Below, piece by piece: positions 42,982-50,460 of a stretch of 63,206 nt of DNA; the stretch's first letter is position 1; each line of letters starts with the position of its first letter. The stretch is taken from NCBI GenBank assembly GCA_934623575.1, contig CAKTVL010000010.1, forward strand, positions 1-63,206, read 5' to 3'. The notes beneath the pieces are model-generated. The model was given only the letters and a program-made list of their open reading frames with translations, was not told where the DNA came from and did no database searches. The position numbers and the translations under genes are program-made. This DNA comes from an uncultured Oscillospiraceae bacterium (GTDB lineage Bacteria; Bacillota; Clostridia; Oscillospirales; Oscillospiraceae).

Positions 42982-43010
42982 TTGACACCGGTAACGTTCA
43001 CGGGTACAAT
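42982..43010 (+). promoter_or_regulatory. Consensus promoter with LacI-type operator upstream of the XRE gene
   Basis: TTGACA (42982-42987), 17 bp, TACAAT (43005-43010). The spacer contains CGGTAACGTTCACG (42989-43002), a third match to the operator of the maltodextrin region. It begins 22 bases after the MITE. A second promoter follows at 43075-43103. Confidence 0.7.
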
Positions 43011-43074
43011 ATAGTTTGTGCATACCATGAAAATTGCCCAAATTTTCAGTGAAAACGCAAAACGCAACCGCCGG

Positions 43075-43103
43075 TTGACACATTTCCCGCCCCGCTGTAT
43101 AGA
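43075..43103 (+). promoter_or_regulatory. Second promoter of the XRE gene
   Basis: TTGACA (43075-43080), 17 bp, TATAGA (43098-43103), 82 bases before the start codon. Confidence 0.7.
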
Positions 43104-43184
43104 CCGCAGCCGGCTTGATCCGTATGATAGCACCATACAAAACCAGACGGCGCGCCGCGCCGTCACCTTGAAGGAGGAGCTGTC

Positions 43185-44180
43185 ATGATCTTAGCTGACA
43201 AAATCGTATCCCTGCGGAAGAAAGCGGGCTGGAGCCAGGAGGACCTGGCGGAAAAGCTGGGCGTCACCCGCCAGTCCGTGTCCAAGTGGGAGGGCGCGCA
43301 GTCCGTGCCCGATATGGATAAAGTGGTGATGATGAGCCGCCTGTTCGGCGTCACCACCGACTATCTGCTGAAGGACGAGCTGGAGGAGGAAGCCCCCTGC
43401 GCCGCCGCGGAGGATGCGGACACGCCCCTGCGCCGGGTGAGCATGGAGCAGGCGTCCGCCTATCTGGCGCTGCGCAGGGCCGCCGCGCCGAAGATCGCTG
43501 TGGCCACAACGCTTTGCGTCCTCTCCCCGGTGACGCTGATCTTGCTCAGCGGCATGAGCGAGGTGCAGCGCTTCCACATCTCCGAAAATGCCGCCAGCGG
43601 CATCGGTCTGTGCGTGTTGCTGGGTCTGGTGGCGCTGGCTGTGAGCATCTTCCTGCGGGCAGGTGCAGAAGCCAAGGAGTTCCGCTTCCTGGAGGAAGAA
43701 CCCTTTGAAACGGAGTACGGCGTGGAGGGCATGGTGCGCCAGAGGCAGCAGGAATACAAGGAGACCCACACCCGGCTGGTGACCGTCGGCGTGGTGCTGT
43801 GCGTGCTGGCGGCGGTGCCGCTGTTCGCCGCCATGTGCGTCAACGGCAGCGGTCTGCTGTACGTCGGCGCGGTGTGCGCGCTGCTGATATTGGTGGCGGC
43901 GGGATGCCTGGCGCTGGTCAGCACAGGCGTGTATCAGGGGGCTACGGAGCAGCTGCTGGAGGAGGGGGACTACACCCGGAATCAGAAGAAGCACCACCGG
44001 CTGCTGGGCACGGTGTCCACGGTCTATTGGCTGGTGGCTACGGCGGTTTTTCTGGTGTATACCTACGGTCCCAGCGGCAACGGACAGCCCCAGAGCGGCT
44101 GGATCATCTGGGCGGTGGCAGGCGTGTTATACGCCGCGGTGATGGGTATCGTGCGCATCATCAGCCGCAGCCGGGGCTGA
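43185..44180 (+). CDS. XRE-family regulator with membrane domain
   Basis: A 331-residue protein. Residues 1-65 form a Cro/C1-type helix-turn-helix (LRKKAGWSQEDLAEKLGVTRQSVSKWE), followed by a linker and a C-terminal part with four to six hydrophobic helices interrupted by a soluble loop (RQRQQEYKETHTR). This makes it a membrane-bound regulator, a type often found beside ABC exporters. AAGGAGGAG is six bases upstream. It likely controls the ABC transporter behind it. Confidence 0.9.
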   Translation: MILADKIVSLRKKAGWSQEDLAEKLGVTRQSVSKWEGAQSVPDMDKVVMMSRLFGVTTDYLLKDELEEEAPCAAAEDADTPLRRVSMEQASAYLALRRAAAPKIAVATTLCVLSPVTLILLSGMSEVQRFHISENAASGIGLCVLLGLVALAVSIFLRAGAEAKEFRFLEEEPFETEYGVEGMVRQRQQEYKETHTRLVTVGVVLCVLAAVPLFAAMCVNGSGLLYVGAVCALLILVAAGCLALVSTGVYQGATEQLLEEGDYTRNQKKHHRLLGTVSTVYWLVATAVFLVYTYGPSGNGQPQSGWIIWAVAGVLYAAVMGIVRIISRSRG

Positions 44181-44301
44181 AATTTGCCCCGGAAACGTTG
44201 TTAACTGCAACATGGAACAACGCAGAACGACATGGAAAACCGGGCAGAAGCGCATGTTTTTATGCTCCCAGCGGGGGCCGCGACCGGCGTTCGTCGCAGA
44301 A

Positions 44302-44332
44302 TTGACCACAATAAACGTTTTTCCGTTATAAA
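44302..44332 (+). promoter_or_regulatory. Promoter of the ABC exporter genes
   Basis: TTGACC (44302-44307) and TTATAA/TATAAA (44326-44332), 18-19 bp apart, 46 bases before the ATPase start. An incomplete LacI-type palindrome (CGGAAACGTTGTTA, 44190-44203) lies upstream. Confidence 0.55.
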
Positions 44333-44377
44333 TAGCGATATATAAATAACACAGGATGAAATAGGAGAGGACACAGT

Positions 44378-45085
44378 ATGCTGGACATTCAACACCTGAC
44401 CAAGACCTACGGCGACAAGAAGGCCGTGGACGATCTGACACTGCACATCGCCCCGGGGGAGATCTACGGCTTCATCGGCCACAACGGCGCTGGCAAGACC
44501 ACCACCCTGAAATCCGTGGTGGGCATTCTGCAATTTGACGGCGGTGAGGTCACCGTGGACGGCAAGTCCATCAAGACCGACCCGCTCTCGTGCAAGCGGG
44601 TGATGGCCTACATCCCTGACAACCCGGATCTGTATGACTACATGACGGGCATCAAGTATCTGAACTTCATCGCCGACATCTTCGGCGTGGACGCCCAGAC
44701 CCGGCAGGAGCGCATCCGCCGGTACGCGGACACCTTTGAGCTGACGGACGATCTGGCCCAGCCCATCGCCGCCTACTCCCACGGCATGAAGCAGAAGCTG
44801 TCCATCATCGCCGCGTGGCTACACCAGCCCAAGGTCATCATCATGGATGAGCCCTTCGTGGGGCTGGACCCCAAGGCCACCCACATCCTCAAGGGCATGA
44901 TGCGGGAGGTGTGCGACAACGGCGGCGCCATCTTCTTCTCCACCCATGTGTTGGAGGTGGCGGAGAAGCTCTGCGACAAGGTGGCCATCATCAAGGCCGG
45001 AAAGCTCATCCGATCCGGCACCATGGAGGAGGTCAAGGGCGACGACTCACTGGAGGAAGTCTTTCTTGAGCTGGAGGCGGAGTGA
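44378..45085 (+). CDS. ABC transporter ATPase (exporter type)
   Basis: The 235-residue ATPase has Walker A GHNGAGKTT, Walker B VIIMDEPF and H-loop STHVLE; the signature is the divergent YSHGMKQK of the CcmA/NatA group. ATAGGAGAGG precedes the ATG. It overlaps the permease gene at TGATG. The substrate is not evident; the XRE partner suggests a stress- or antibiotic-responsive exporter. Confidence 0.93.
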   Translation: MLDIQHLTKTYGDKKAVDDLTLHIAPGEIYGFIGHNGAGKTTTLKSVVGILQFDGGEVTVDGKSIKTDPLSCKRVMAYIPDNPDLYDYMTGIKYLNFIADIFGVDAQTRQERIRRYADTFELTDDLAQPIAAYSHGMKQKLSIIAAWLHQPKVIIMDEPFVGLDPKATHILKGMMREVCDNGGAIFFSTHVLEVAEKLCDKVAIIKAGKLIRSGTMEEVKGDDSLEEVFLELEAE

Positions 45086-46686
45086 TGGTAGGAATACTGC
45101 TGAAAAAACAGCTGTTTGAGATCTTCCGCAGCTATTTCTACGACGCCAAGAAGAACAAGCCCCGGTCCAAGGCTGCCACCATCGGCTTTATCGTGCTGTA
45201 TGCGGTGCTGATGGTGGGCCTTATCGGCGGCATGTTCGCCCTGCTGGCGCTGTCCATGTGCGGCGCGGCCCACGAAGCCGGGCTGGACTGGCTGTATTTT
45301 ACGCTGTTCGCCCTGGTGGGGCTGCTGCTGGGCGTGTTCGGCAGCGTGTTCAACACCTTCTCCGGGCTGTATCAGGCCAAGGACAACGACCTGCTGCTGT
45401 CGCTGCCTATCCCGGTGCGGGCCATCATGGTCTCCCGCCTGCTGGGGGTGTACCTGATGGGCCTGATGTACTCCGGCGTGATCCTGCTGCCCTGCGTCAT
45501 CGTATACTGGGTGCTGTGCCCCGTGACGGTGGGCGCGGTGGTGGGCGGCCTCGCGCTGGTGCTGGCGGTGTCGCTGGTGACGCTGGTGCTGTCCTGCCTG
45601 CTGGGCTGGGTGGTGGCCAAGATACACAGCAAGCTGAGGCACAAGAACATCCTGACCACGCTGCTGGCGCTGGTATTCTTCGGACTGTACTATGTGGTGT
45701 GCTTCCGGGCCAACGAGCTGATCGAGGACCTGCTGCTGCACCTGGACCAGGTGGGCGAGGCCATCCGCGGCAGCGCGTATCCCCTGTATCTGCTGGGACG
45801 CGTGGGCACCGGCGACTATCTGGCCATCGCGGCGGTACTGGCGGTGACGGCGGCGCTGTGCGTGCTGACCTACCTGCTGCTGAGCCGGACGTTCCTGTCC
45901 ATCGCCACCGCCAACAACGGCGGCGCCAAGGCGGTGTACCGGGAGAAGGCCGTGAAGGCCGCCGGTGTACCCGCCGCCCTTCTGCGGCGGGAGTTCGGGC
46001 GGTTCACCTCCAGCCCCAACTATATGCTCAACTGCGGGCTGGGCACGGTGATGCTGCTCATCTTGGGCGTACTACTGCTGGTGAAGGCCGACGTGCTGAC
46101 CCAGGTGCTGGGCAGTGCCTTCGGCCCCCAGGCCACCGGCATCGCCGCGGTGCTGCTGTGCGCCGCCGTGTGCCTGGTCAGCTCCATGAACGACATGGCG
46201 GCCTCCGCCGTGTCGCTGGAGGGCAAGAACCTGTGGCTGGTCCGCTCCCTGCCGGTGGACACCTGGCAGGTGCTGCGCGCCAAGCTGCTGGTGCAGATAC
46301 TGACCACCGCGGTGCCCACGGTGGTCTGCTGCGTGTGCGCGGTGCTGGTGCTGCGCCCCGCCCTGCCGCTGGCGCTGCTGTGCGTGGTGATGCCGCTGCT
46401 GTTCGTGTGGCTGTCGGCGGAATTCTGCCTGCTGCTGGACCTGAAGCGCTCCAACCTGGTGTGGACCAACGAGATCACCGTGATCAAGCAGCGGCTGACG
46501 GTGCTGCTGGCCATGATGGCCGGGTGGGTATACGCCGCCGTGGTGGGCGCGCTGTATCTGTTCGTAGGCGCGCAGCTGGGCGCGGTCTGGTACCTGCTGA
46601 CCTGGTCTGTGCTGACGGCGGCGCTGGCACTGGCGCTGCGCGGCTGGCTGCGCCGGGGCGGCTGCCGGGCCTTCGAGGCGCTGTAA
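45085..46686 (+). CDS. ABC transporter permease, large
   Basis: A 533-residue membrane protein with about 12 hydrophobic segments in two halves (1-260 and 300-533), partner of the ATPase before it. The conserved spots are YFYDAKKNKPRSKAA at the N-terminus and DNDLLLSLPIPVRAIMVSR. I prefer the ATG at 45085, inside the overlap with the ATPase stop; a GTG one codon upstream is possible. Confidence 0.88.
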   Translation: MVGILLKKQLFEIFRSYFYDAKKNKPRSKAATIGFIVLYAVLMVGLIGGMFALLALSMCGAAHEAGLDWLYFTLFALVGLLLGVFGSVFNTFSGLYQAKDNDLLLSLPIPVRAIMVSRLLGVYLMGLMYSGVILLPCVIVYWVLCPVTVGAVVGGLALVLAVSLVTLVLSCLLGWVVAKIHSKLRHKNILTTLLALVFFGLYYVVCFRANELIEDLLLHLDQVGEAIRGSAYPLYLLGRVGTGDYLAIAAVLAVTAALCVLTYLLLSRTFLSIATANNGGAKAVYREKAVKAAGVPAALLRREFGRFTSSPNYMLNCGLGTVMLLILGVLLLVKADVLTQVLGSAFGPQATGIAAVLLCAAVCLVSSMNDMAASAVSLEGKNLWLVRSLPVDTWQVLRAKLLVQILTTAVPTVVCCVCAVLVLRPALPLALLCVVMPLLFVWLSAEFCLLLDLKRSNLVWTNEITVIKQRLTVLLAMMAGWVYAAVVGALYLFVGAQLGAVWYLLTWSVLTAALALALRGWLRRGGCRAFEAL

Positions 46687-46708
46687 TTGTGTCGATACCG
46701 TGAATTTT

Positions 46709-46742
46709 ACCCCGCTCCGCACCGGCAGAGTGGGGTTTTTCA
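46709..46742 (+). terminator. Terminator of the ABC exporter unit
   Basis: ACCCCGCTC pairs (one wobble) with GAGTGGGGT and is followed by TTTTT, 23 bases behind the stop. Confidence 0.8.
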
Positions 46743-46836
46743 CAGTTTTCCGCTATTTGCTTATAGACACTTCGGGCAAAACGTGGTAGGATGACCTATT
46801 AAAATGATGCATTTTATGCATGTAAGGAGGCATCGT

Positions 46837-48660
46837 ATGAACGAGGTAAAATCCCCCAAGAAGCCACTCATCTACTACTACATGATCGTGATGCTGGTGG
46901 TGCTGCTGTTCAACCTGCTGGCCATGCCCTGGCTGGCGGAGCACCAGATCAAGGAGGTGGACTATAACACCTTCGTGACCATGACCGAGAAGAAAGAGAT
47001 CGATCAGGTGGAGATCCAGCAGCAGAGCAACCGCATCCTGTTCACCGGCAAGGACGACGGCGCGGTGTATAAGACCGCCATCGTCCCCGACGACGAGCTG
47101 GTGCAGCGGCTGCTGGACGCCGGTATCTCCACCACCGGCGAGGAGATCGAGCAGACCTCTCTGCTGGTGGATATTCTGGGCTGGGTGCTGCCGCTGGTGC
47201 TCTTCATCGCCATCGGGCAGCTGATCTCCCGCAGCATGATGAAGAAAATGGGCGGCGGCAGCAACTCCATGATGTTCAACATGGGCAAGTCCAACGCCAA
47301 GGTCTATGTCAAGTCCGCGGAGGGCATCAAGTTCGCCGACGTGGCCGGTGAGGATGAGGCCAAGGAGAATTTGCAGGAGGTGGTCAACTACCTCCACGAC
47401 CCCACCAAGTATAAGGAGATCGGTGCCTCCATGCCCAAGGGCATCCTGCTGGTAGGCCCTCCGGGCACCGGCAAGACCATGCTGGCCAAGGCCGTGGCCG
47501 GCGAGGCCAACGTGCCCTTCTTCTCCATGTCCGGCTCGGAATTCGTGGAGATGTTCGTGGGCATGGGCGCCAGCAAGGTCCGCGACCTGTTCAGTCAGGC
47601 CAAGGAGAAGGCCCCCTGCATCGTGTTCATCGACGAGATCGACGCCATCGGCCAGAAGCGCAGCGGCGGCCAGTACGGCGGCAACGACGAGCGGGAGCAG
47701 ACCCTGAACCAGCTGCTCACCGAGATGGACGGCTTCGACAGCAGCAACGGCGTCATCATTCTGGCGGCCACCAACCGTCCGGAGTCCCTTGACCCGGCGC
47801 TGACCCGTCCGGGGCGCTTCGACCGCCGCGTGCCGGTGGAGCTGCCCGACCTGCTGGGGCGCGAGGCCATATTGAAGGTACACGCTAAAAAGATCAAGAT
47901 CGCCGAGGACGTGGATTTCAACAAGGTGGCGCGGATGGCCTCCGGCGCTTCCGGCGCGGAGCTGGCCAACATCGTCAACGAGGCGGCGCTGCGCGCCGTC
48001 CGGGACGGCAGGCGCTTTGCGACCCAGGCCGATCTGGAGGAGAGCATCGAGGTGGTCATCGCGGGCTATCAGAAGAAGAACGCCATCATGACCGACCACG
48101 AGAAGAAAATCGTGTCCTACCACGAGATCGGCCACGCGCTGGTGGCGGCGCTGCAAAGCCACTCCGCCCCGGTGCAGAAGATCACCATTGTGCCCCGCAC
48201 CTCCGGCGCACTGGGCTACACCATGCAGGTGGAGGAGGGCAACCACTACCTGATGACCCAGGAGGAGATGGAGAACAAGATCGCCACCCTCACCGGCGGC
48301 CGCGCCGCCGAGGAGACGGTGTTCGGCTCCATCACCACCGGCGCCAGCAACGACATCGAGCAGGCCACCAAGCTGGCCCGGGCCATGATCACCCGCTACG
48401 GCATGAGCAAGGACTTCGACATGGTGGCCATGGAGACCGTCACCAACCAGTATCTGGGCGGCGACACGTCCCTGGCCTGCTCCGCCGACACCCAGACCCA
48501 GATCGACCAGCAGGTGGTGGCGCTGGTGAAGCAGCAGCACGAGAAGGCGCTGCGCATCCTCAGCGAAAACCGCGCCAAGCTGGACGAGCTGGCGGCCTTC
48601 CTGTATGAGAAGGAGACCATCACCGGCGAGGAGTTCATGGAGATCGTCAACAAGAAGTAA
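46837..48660 (+). CDS. ftsH: ATP-dependent zinc metalloprotease FtsH
   Basis: The 607-residue membrane protease degrades misfolded membrane and regulatory proteins. Two membrane helices (about 12-30 and 108-126) flank an extracytoplasmic segment; the AAA domain shows Walker A GPPGTGKT, Walker B IVFIDEID and the second region of homology [18 protein letters not shown]; the zinc site is HEIGH, with the third ligand in the later Asp-containing helix. GTAAGGAGG precedes the ATG at 46837. Confidence 0.96.
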   Translation: MNEVKSPKKPLIYYYMIVMLVVLLFNLLAMPWLAEHQIKEVDYNTFVTMTEKKEIDQVEIQQQSNRILFTGKDDGAVYKTAIVPDDELVQRLLDAGISTTGEEIEQTSLLVDILGWVLPLVLFIAIGQLISRSMMKKMGGGSNSMMFNMGKSNAKVYVKSAEGIKFADVAGEDEAKENLQEVVNYLHDPTKYKEIGASMPKGILLVGPPGTGKTMLAKAVAGEANVPFFSMSGSEFVEMFVGMGASKVRDLFSQAKEKAPCIVFIDEIDAIGQKRSGGQYGGNDEREQTLNQLLTEMDGFDSSNGVIILAATNRPESLDPALTRPGRFDRRVPVELPDLLGREAILKVHAKKIKIAEDVDFNKVARMASGASGAELANIVNEAALRAVRDGRRFATQADLEESIEVVIAGYQKKNAIMTDHEKKIVSYHEIGHALVAALQSHSAPVQKITIVPRTSGALGYTMQVEEGNHYLMTQEEMENKIATLTGGRAAEETVFGSITTGASNDIEQATKLARAMITRYGMSKDFDMVAMETVTNQYLGGDTSLACSADTQTQIDQQVVALVKQQHEKALRILSENRAKLDELAAFLYEKETITGEEFMEIVNKK

Positions 48661-48687
48661 GGCGCAGAGAAGCGCCTGCGGCAAGTG

Positions 48688-48720
48688 AAAAAACGCTCCC
48701 CGGGAGGGGAGCGTTTTTTT
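48688..48720. terminator. Terminator between ftsH and coaX
   Basis: AAAAAACGCTCCCC pairs with GGGGAGCGTTTTTT, leaving a short loop; A and T runs on either side allow use in both directions. Confidence 0.88.
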
Positions 48721-48728
48721 TGCGAGGG

Positions 48729-49493
48729 TCACTTGTTCTGTTCGTAGAGGACGGCCAGGCCGCGGAGGATCAGGTCCGAGGCCATGTGCATCTCATGGCG
48801 GCAGGCTGGGGCGATCACCGGGGCGATGCCGCCGGTGGCCACGATGGTGGCCTGCTGCCCCAGCTCGGATTCCATGCGGTCGATGAGGCCGTCCAGCAGC
48901 AGGGCGGAGCCAAGGACGCAGCCGCTCTGCATACAGGTGAGGGTGTCGTCGCCGATGGCCCTCTCGGGCACGGCCAGGGGGATGTCCGGCAGCAGCGCCG
49001 TGCCGCCGGACAGGGAGGACAGCGCCAGGTTGGCCCCCGGCAGGATGGCCCCGCCGCGGAAGGCGCCGGTCTCGTCCAGCACGGAGACGGTGGTGGCGGT
49101 GCCCATGTCGATCAGCAGCAGCGGCGGGCGGAACAGGTCCAGCGCGCCCACGGCGGCGGACACCAGGTCCGCGGCCAGGGTCTCCGGCTGGCGGATGCGC
49201 ACCGGGAGATCGCAGCGGACGTTCTGGCCCACCACCAGTGGCGCCTTGCCGGTGAGCAGCTGCGCCGCGCCGGTGAGGGCGCGGGTCACCGGCGGCACCA
49301 CGGAGGAGATGATGATCTGCTCCAGGGTGCGGCGGTCGATGTCCGCCAGCTCCAGCAGCTGGCTCAGCGCCACGGCGTAGTCGCCGGTGGTGCTTTCCCG
49401 CCGGGTGGCCAGACGGAAGGTACGGCGGACGTCGCGGCCCTCCAGCAGGCCCACAACGATATTGGTGTTGCCCACATCCAATGCCAGCAGCAT
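48729..49493 (-). CDS. coaX: Type III pantothenate kinase
   Basis: A 254-residue ASKHA-fold kinase for the first step of CoA synthesis. ALDVGNTNIVVGL (phosphate 1), LIDMGTATTVSV (phosphate 2) and VATGG (adenosine) are intact. GGGGGCGAGGG is before the ATG. It stands 16 bases behind an ECF S-component gene on the same strand, which suggests that the transported vitamin is pantothenate. Confidence 0.95.
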   Translation of the reverse strand: MLLALDVGNTNIVVGLLEGRDVRRTFRLATRRESTTGDYAVALSQLLELADIDRRTLEQIIISSVVPPVTRALTGAAQLLTGKAPLVVGQNVRCDLPVRIRQPETLAADLVSAAVGALDLFRPPLLLIDMGTATTVSVLDETGAFRGGAILPGANLALSSLSGGTALLPDIPLAVPERAIGDDTLTCMQSGCVLGSALLLDGLIDRMESELGQQATIVATGGIAPVIAPACRHEMHMASDLILRGLAVLYEQNK

Positions 49494-49509
49494 GCCCTCG
49501 CCCCCTGTC

Positions 49510-50151
49510 TTACGCGTTGGTGCGGCGCACGGCCAGCTTGCCGCGGCTGTACAGCACCGCCTTGGCGATGGCCGCGCCGGCGATCAGGCAGACCACGCCC
49601 TCGATGAGGCCGTTGATGCCCACGAAGGCCAGGACGAACAGGAAGGGGTTGGCGCTGCCCAGCTGCTGCACGAAGCCCTGGATGAACTCCGTGTGGTAGA
49701 AGCACAGGCAGAGGGTGGTCATAAACAGCGCGGTGTTGCACAGGGCGCCGATGAGGCCCGCCGCGCCGAAGGACCAGAGATTGGACTTATCCAGCTTGTT
49801 CAGGCCCTTGAAGGCCACGCCGCACAGCCAGCCCGCCAGAATACGGGTGGGGACGCAGACAAAAAAGGTGCTGACCGGGTTGATGCCCAGCAGCACCGCG
49901 CCGAAGGCGCTCTTGCCGAAGCACTCCCAGAAGCTGATGCAGCCGAACACGCCGCCCAGAATGGCACCGCTGGCCGGGCCCATGACGATGGCGCCCACGA
50001 TGACCGGGACCATCAGGATGGTGATCTCCAGGCCGGCGGTCTTGATCATGCCCAGTCCGGTGATCTCCAGCAGCAGCATGATGGCCACCAGCACCGAAAT
50101 GCGCACCAGGTCCTGCACGGAATACTTGCCGTGCTTCGTTTCGTTATTCAT
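49510..50151 (-). CDS. ECF transporter S-component, probably for pantothenate
   Basis: A 213-residue membrane protein with six hydrophobic segments, of the ECF_trnsprt family: SVQDLVRISVLVAIMLLLEITG at the N-terminus, then ITILMVPVIVGAIVMGPASGAILGGVFG. GCAGGAGGTAAAAAT precedes the ATG at 50151. Operon partnership with coaX points to pantothenate (PanT-like). Needs the shared EcfA/EcfT module, which is not in this window. Confidence 0.85.
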   Translation of the reverse strand: MNNETKHGKYSVQDLVRISVLVAIMLLLEITGLGMIKTAGLEITILMVPVIVGAIVMGPASGAILGGVFGCISFWECFGKSAFGAVLLGINPVSTFFVCVPTRILAGWLCGVAFKGLNKLDKSNLWSFGAAGLIGALCNTALFMTTLCLCFYHTEFIQGFVQQLGSANPFLFVLAFVGINGLIEGVVCLIAGAAIAKAVLYSRGKLAVRRTNA

Positions 50152-50249
50152 ATTTTTACCTCCTGCTGCCGCCTCCGTCCAGCAGAGTGCGGCGCTCGTG
50201 GGTATGATACCATATTCTCGCGATTTTGCAATAGTCAAATGAAAAATAG

Positions 50250-50456
50250 TGTCCCCCGCCTACGGCGGGGGACACGGGGAGTTTTTTGGGGGGAGGCCTC
50301 CGCCTACGGCGGGGGACACGGGGAGTTTTTTTGGCGGCCCCCCGCCTACGGCGGGGGAACACGAGAAAAAGTCCCCCGGCGGAGGAAATGCACCGCAGGG
50401 CAAAATTGAGAAAAAGTCCCCCGGCGGATCCGGGGGACTTTTGGTATTGTGCGCTT
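50250..50456. repeat. Tandem terminator repeat
   Basis: Three imperfect tandem units of about 45 bases, each with the hairpin CCCCCGCCTACGGCGGGGG followed by ACACGGGGAG and a T run (50252-50299, 50300-50340, 50340-50372), then two copies of AAAAAGTCCCCCGGCGGA (about 50376 and 50411). The copy nearest the surface-protein gene (50411-50442) forms a good terminator for that minus-strand gene. The outer units repeat the same hairpin in series. Confidence 0.8.
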
Positions 50457-50460
50457 GGGG

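Noticed and set aside
43027..43188. 53-codon frame (MKIAQIFSENAKRNRR...) overlapping the XRE start
   Set aside because: No ribosome site before its ATG, and it contains the second XRE promoter. Its end overlap with the XRE gene looks accidental.
46804..46836. Upstream ATG start for FtsH
   Set aside because: The 11 extra codons include the ribosome site GTAAGGAGG of the ATG at 46837.
50250..50456. CRISPR array
   Set aside because: The repeats are hairpin terminators with T runs, differ in spacing, and no cas gene is present. No other array was seen in the window.
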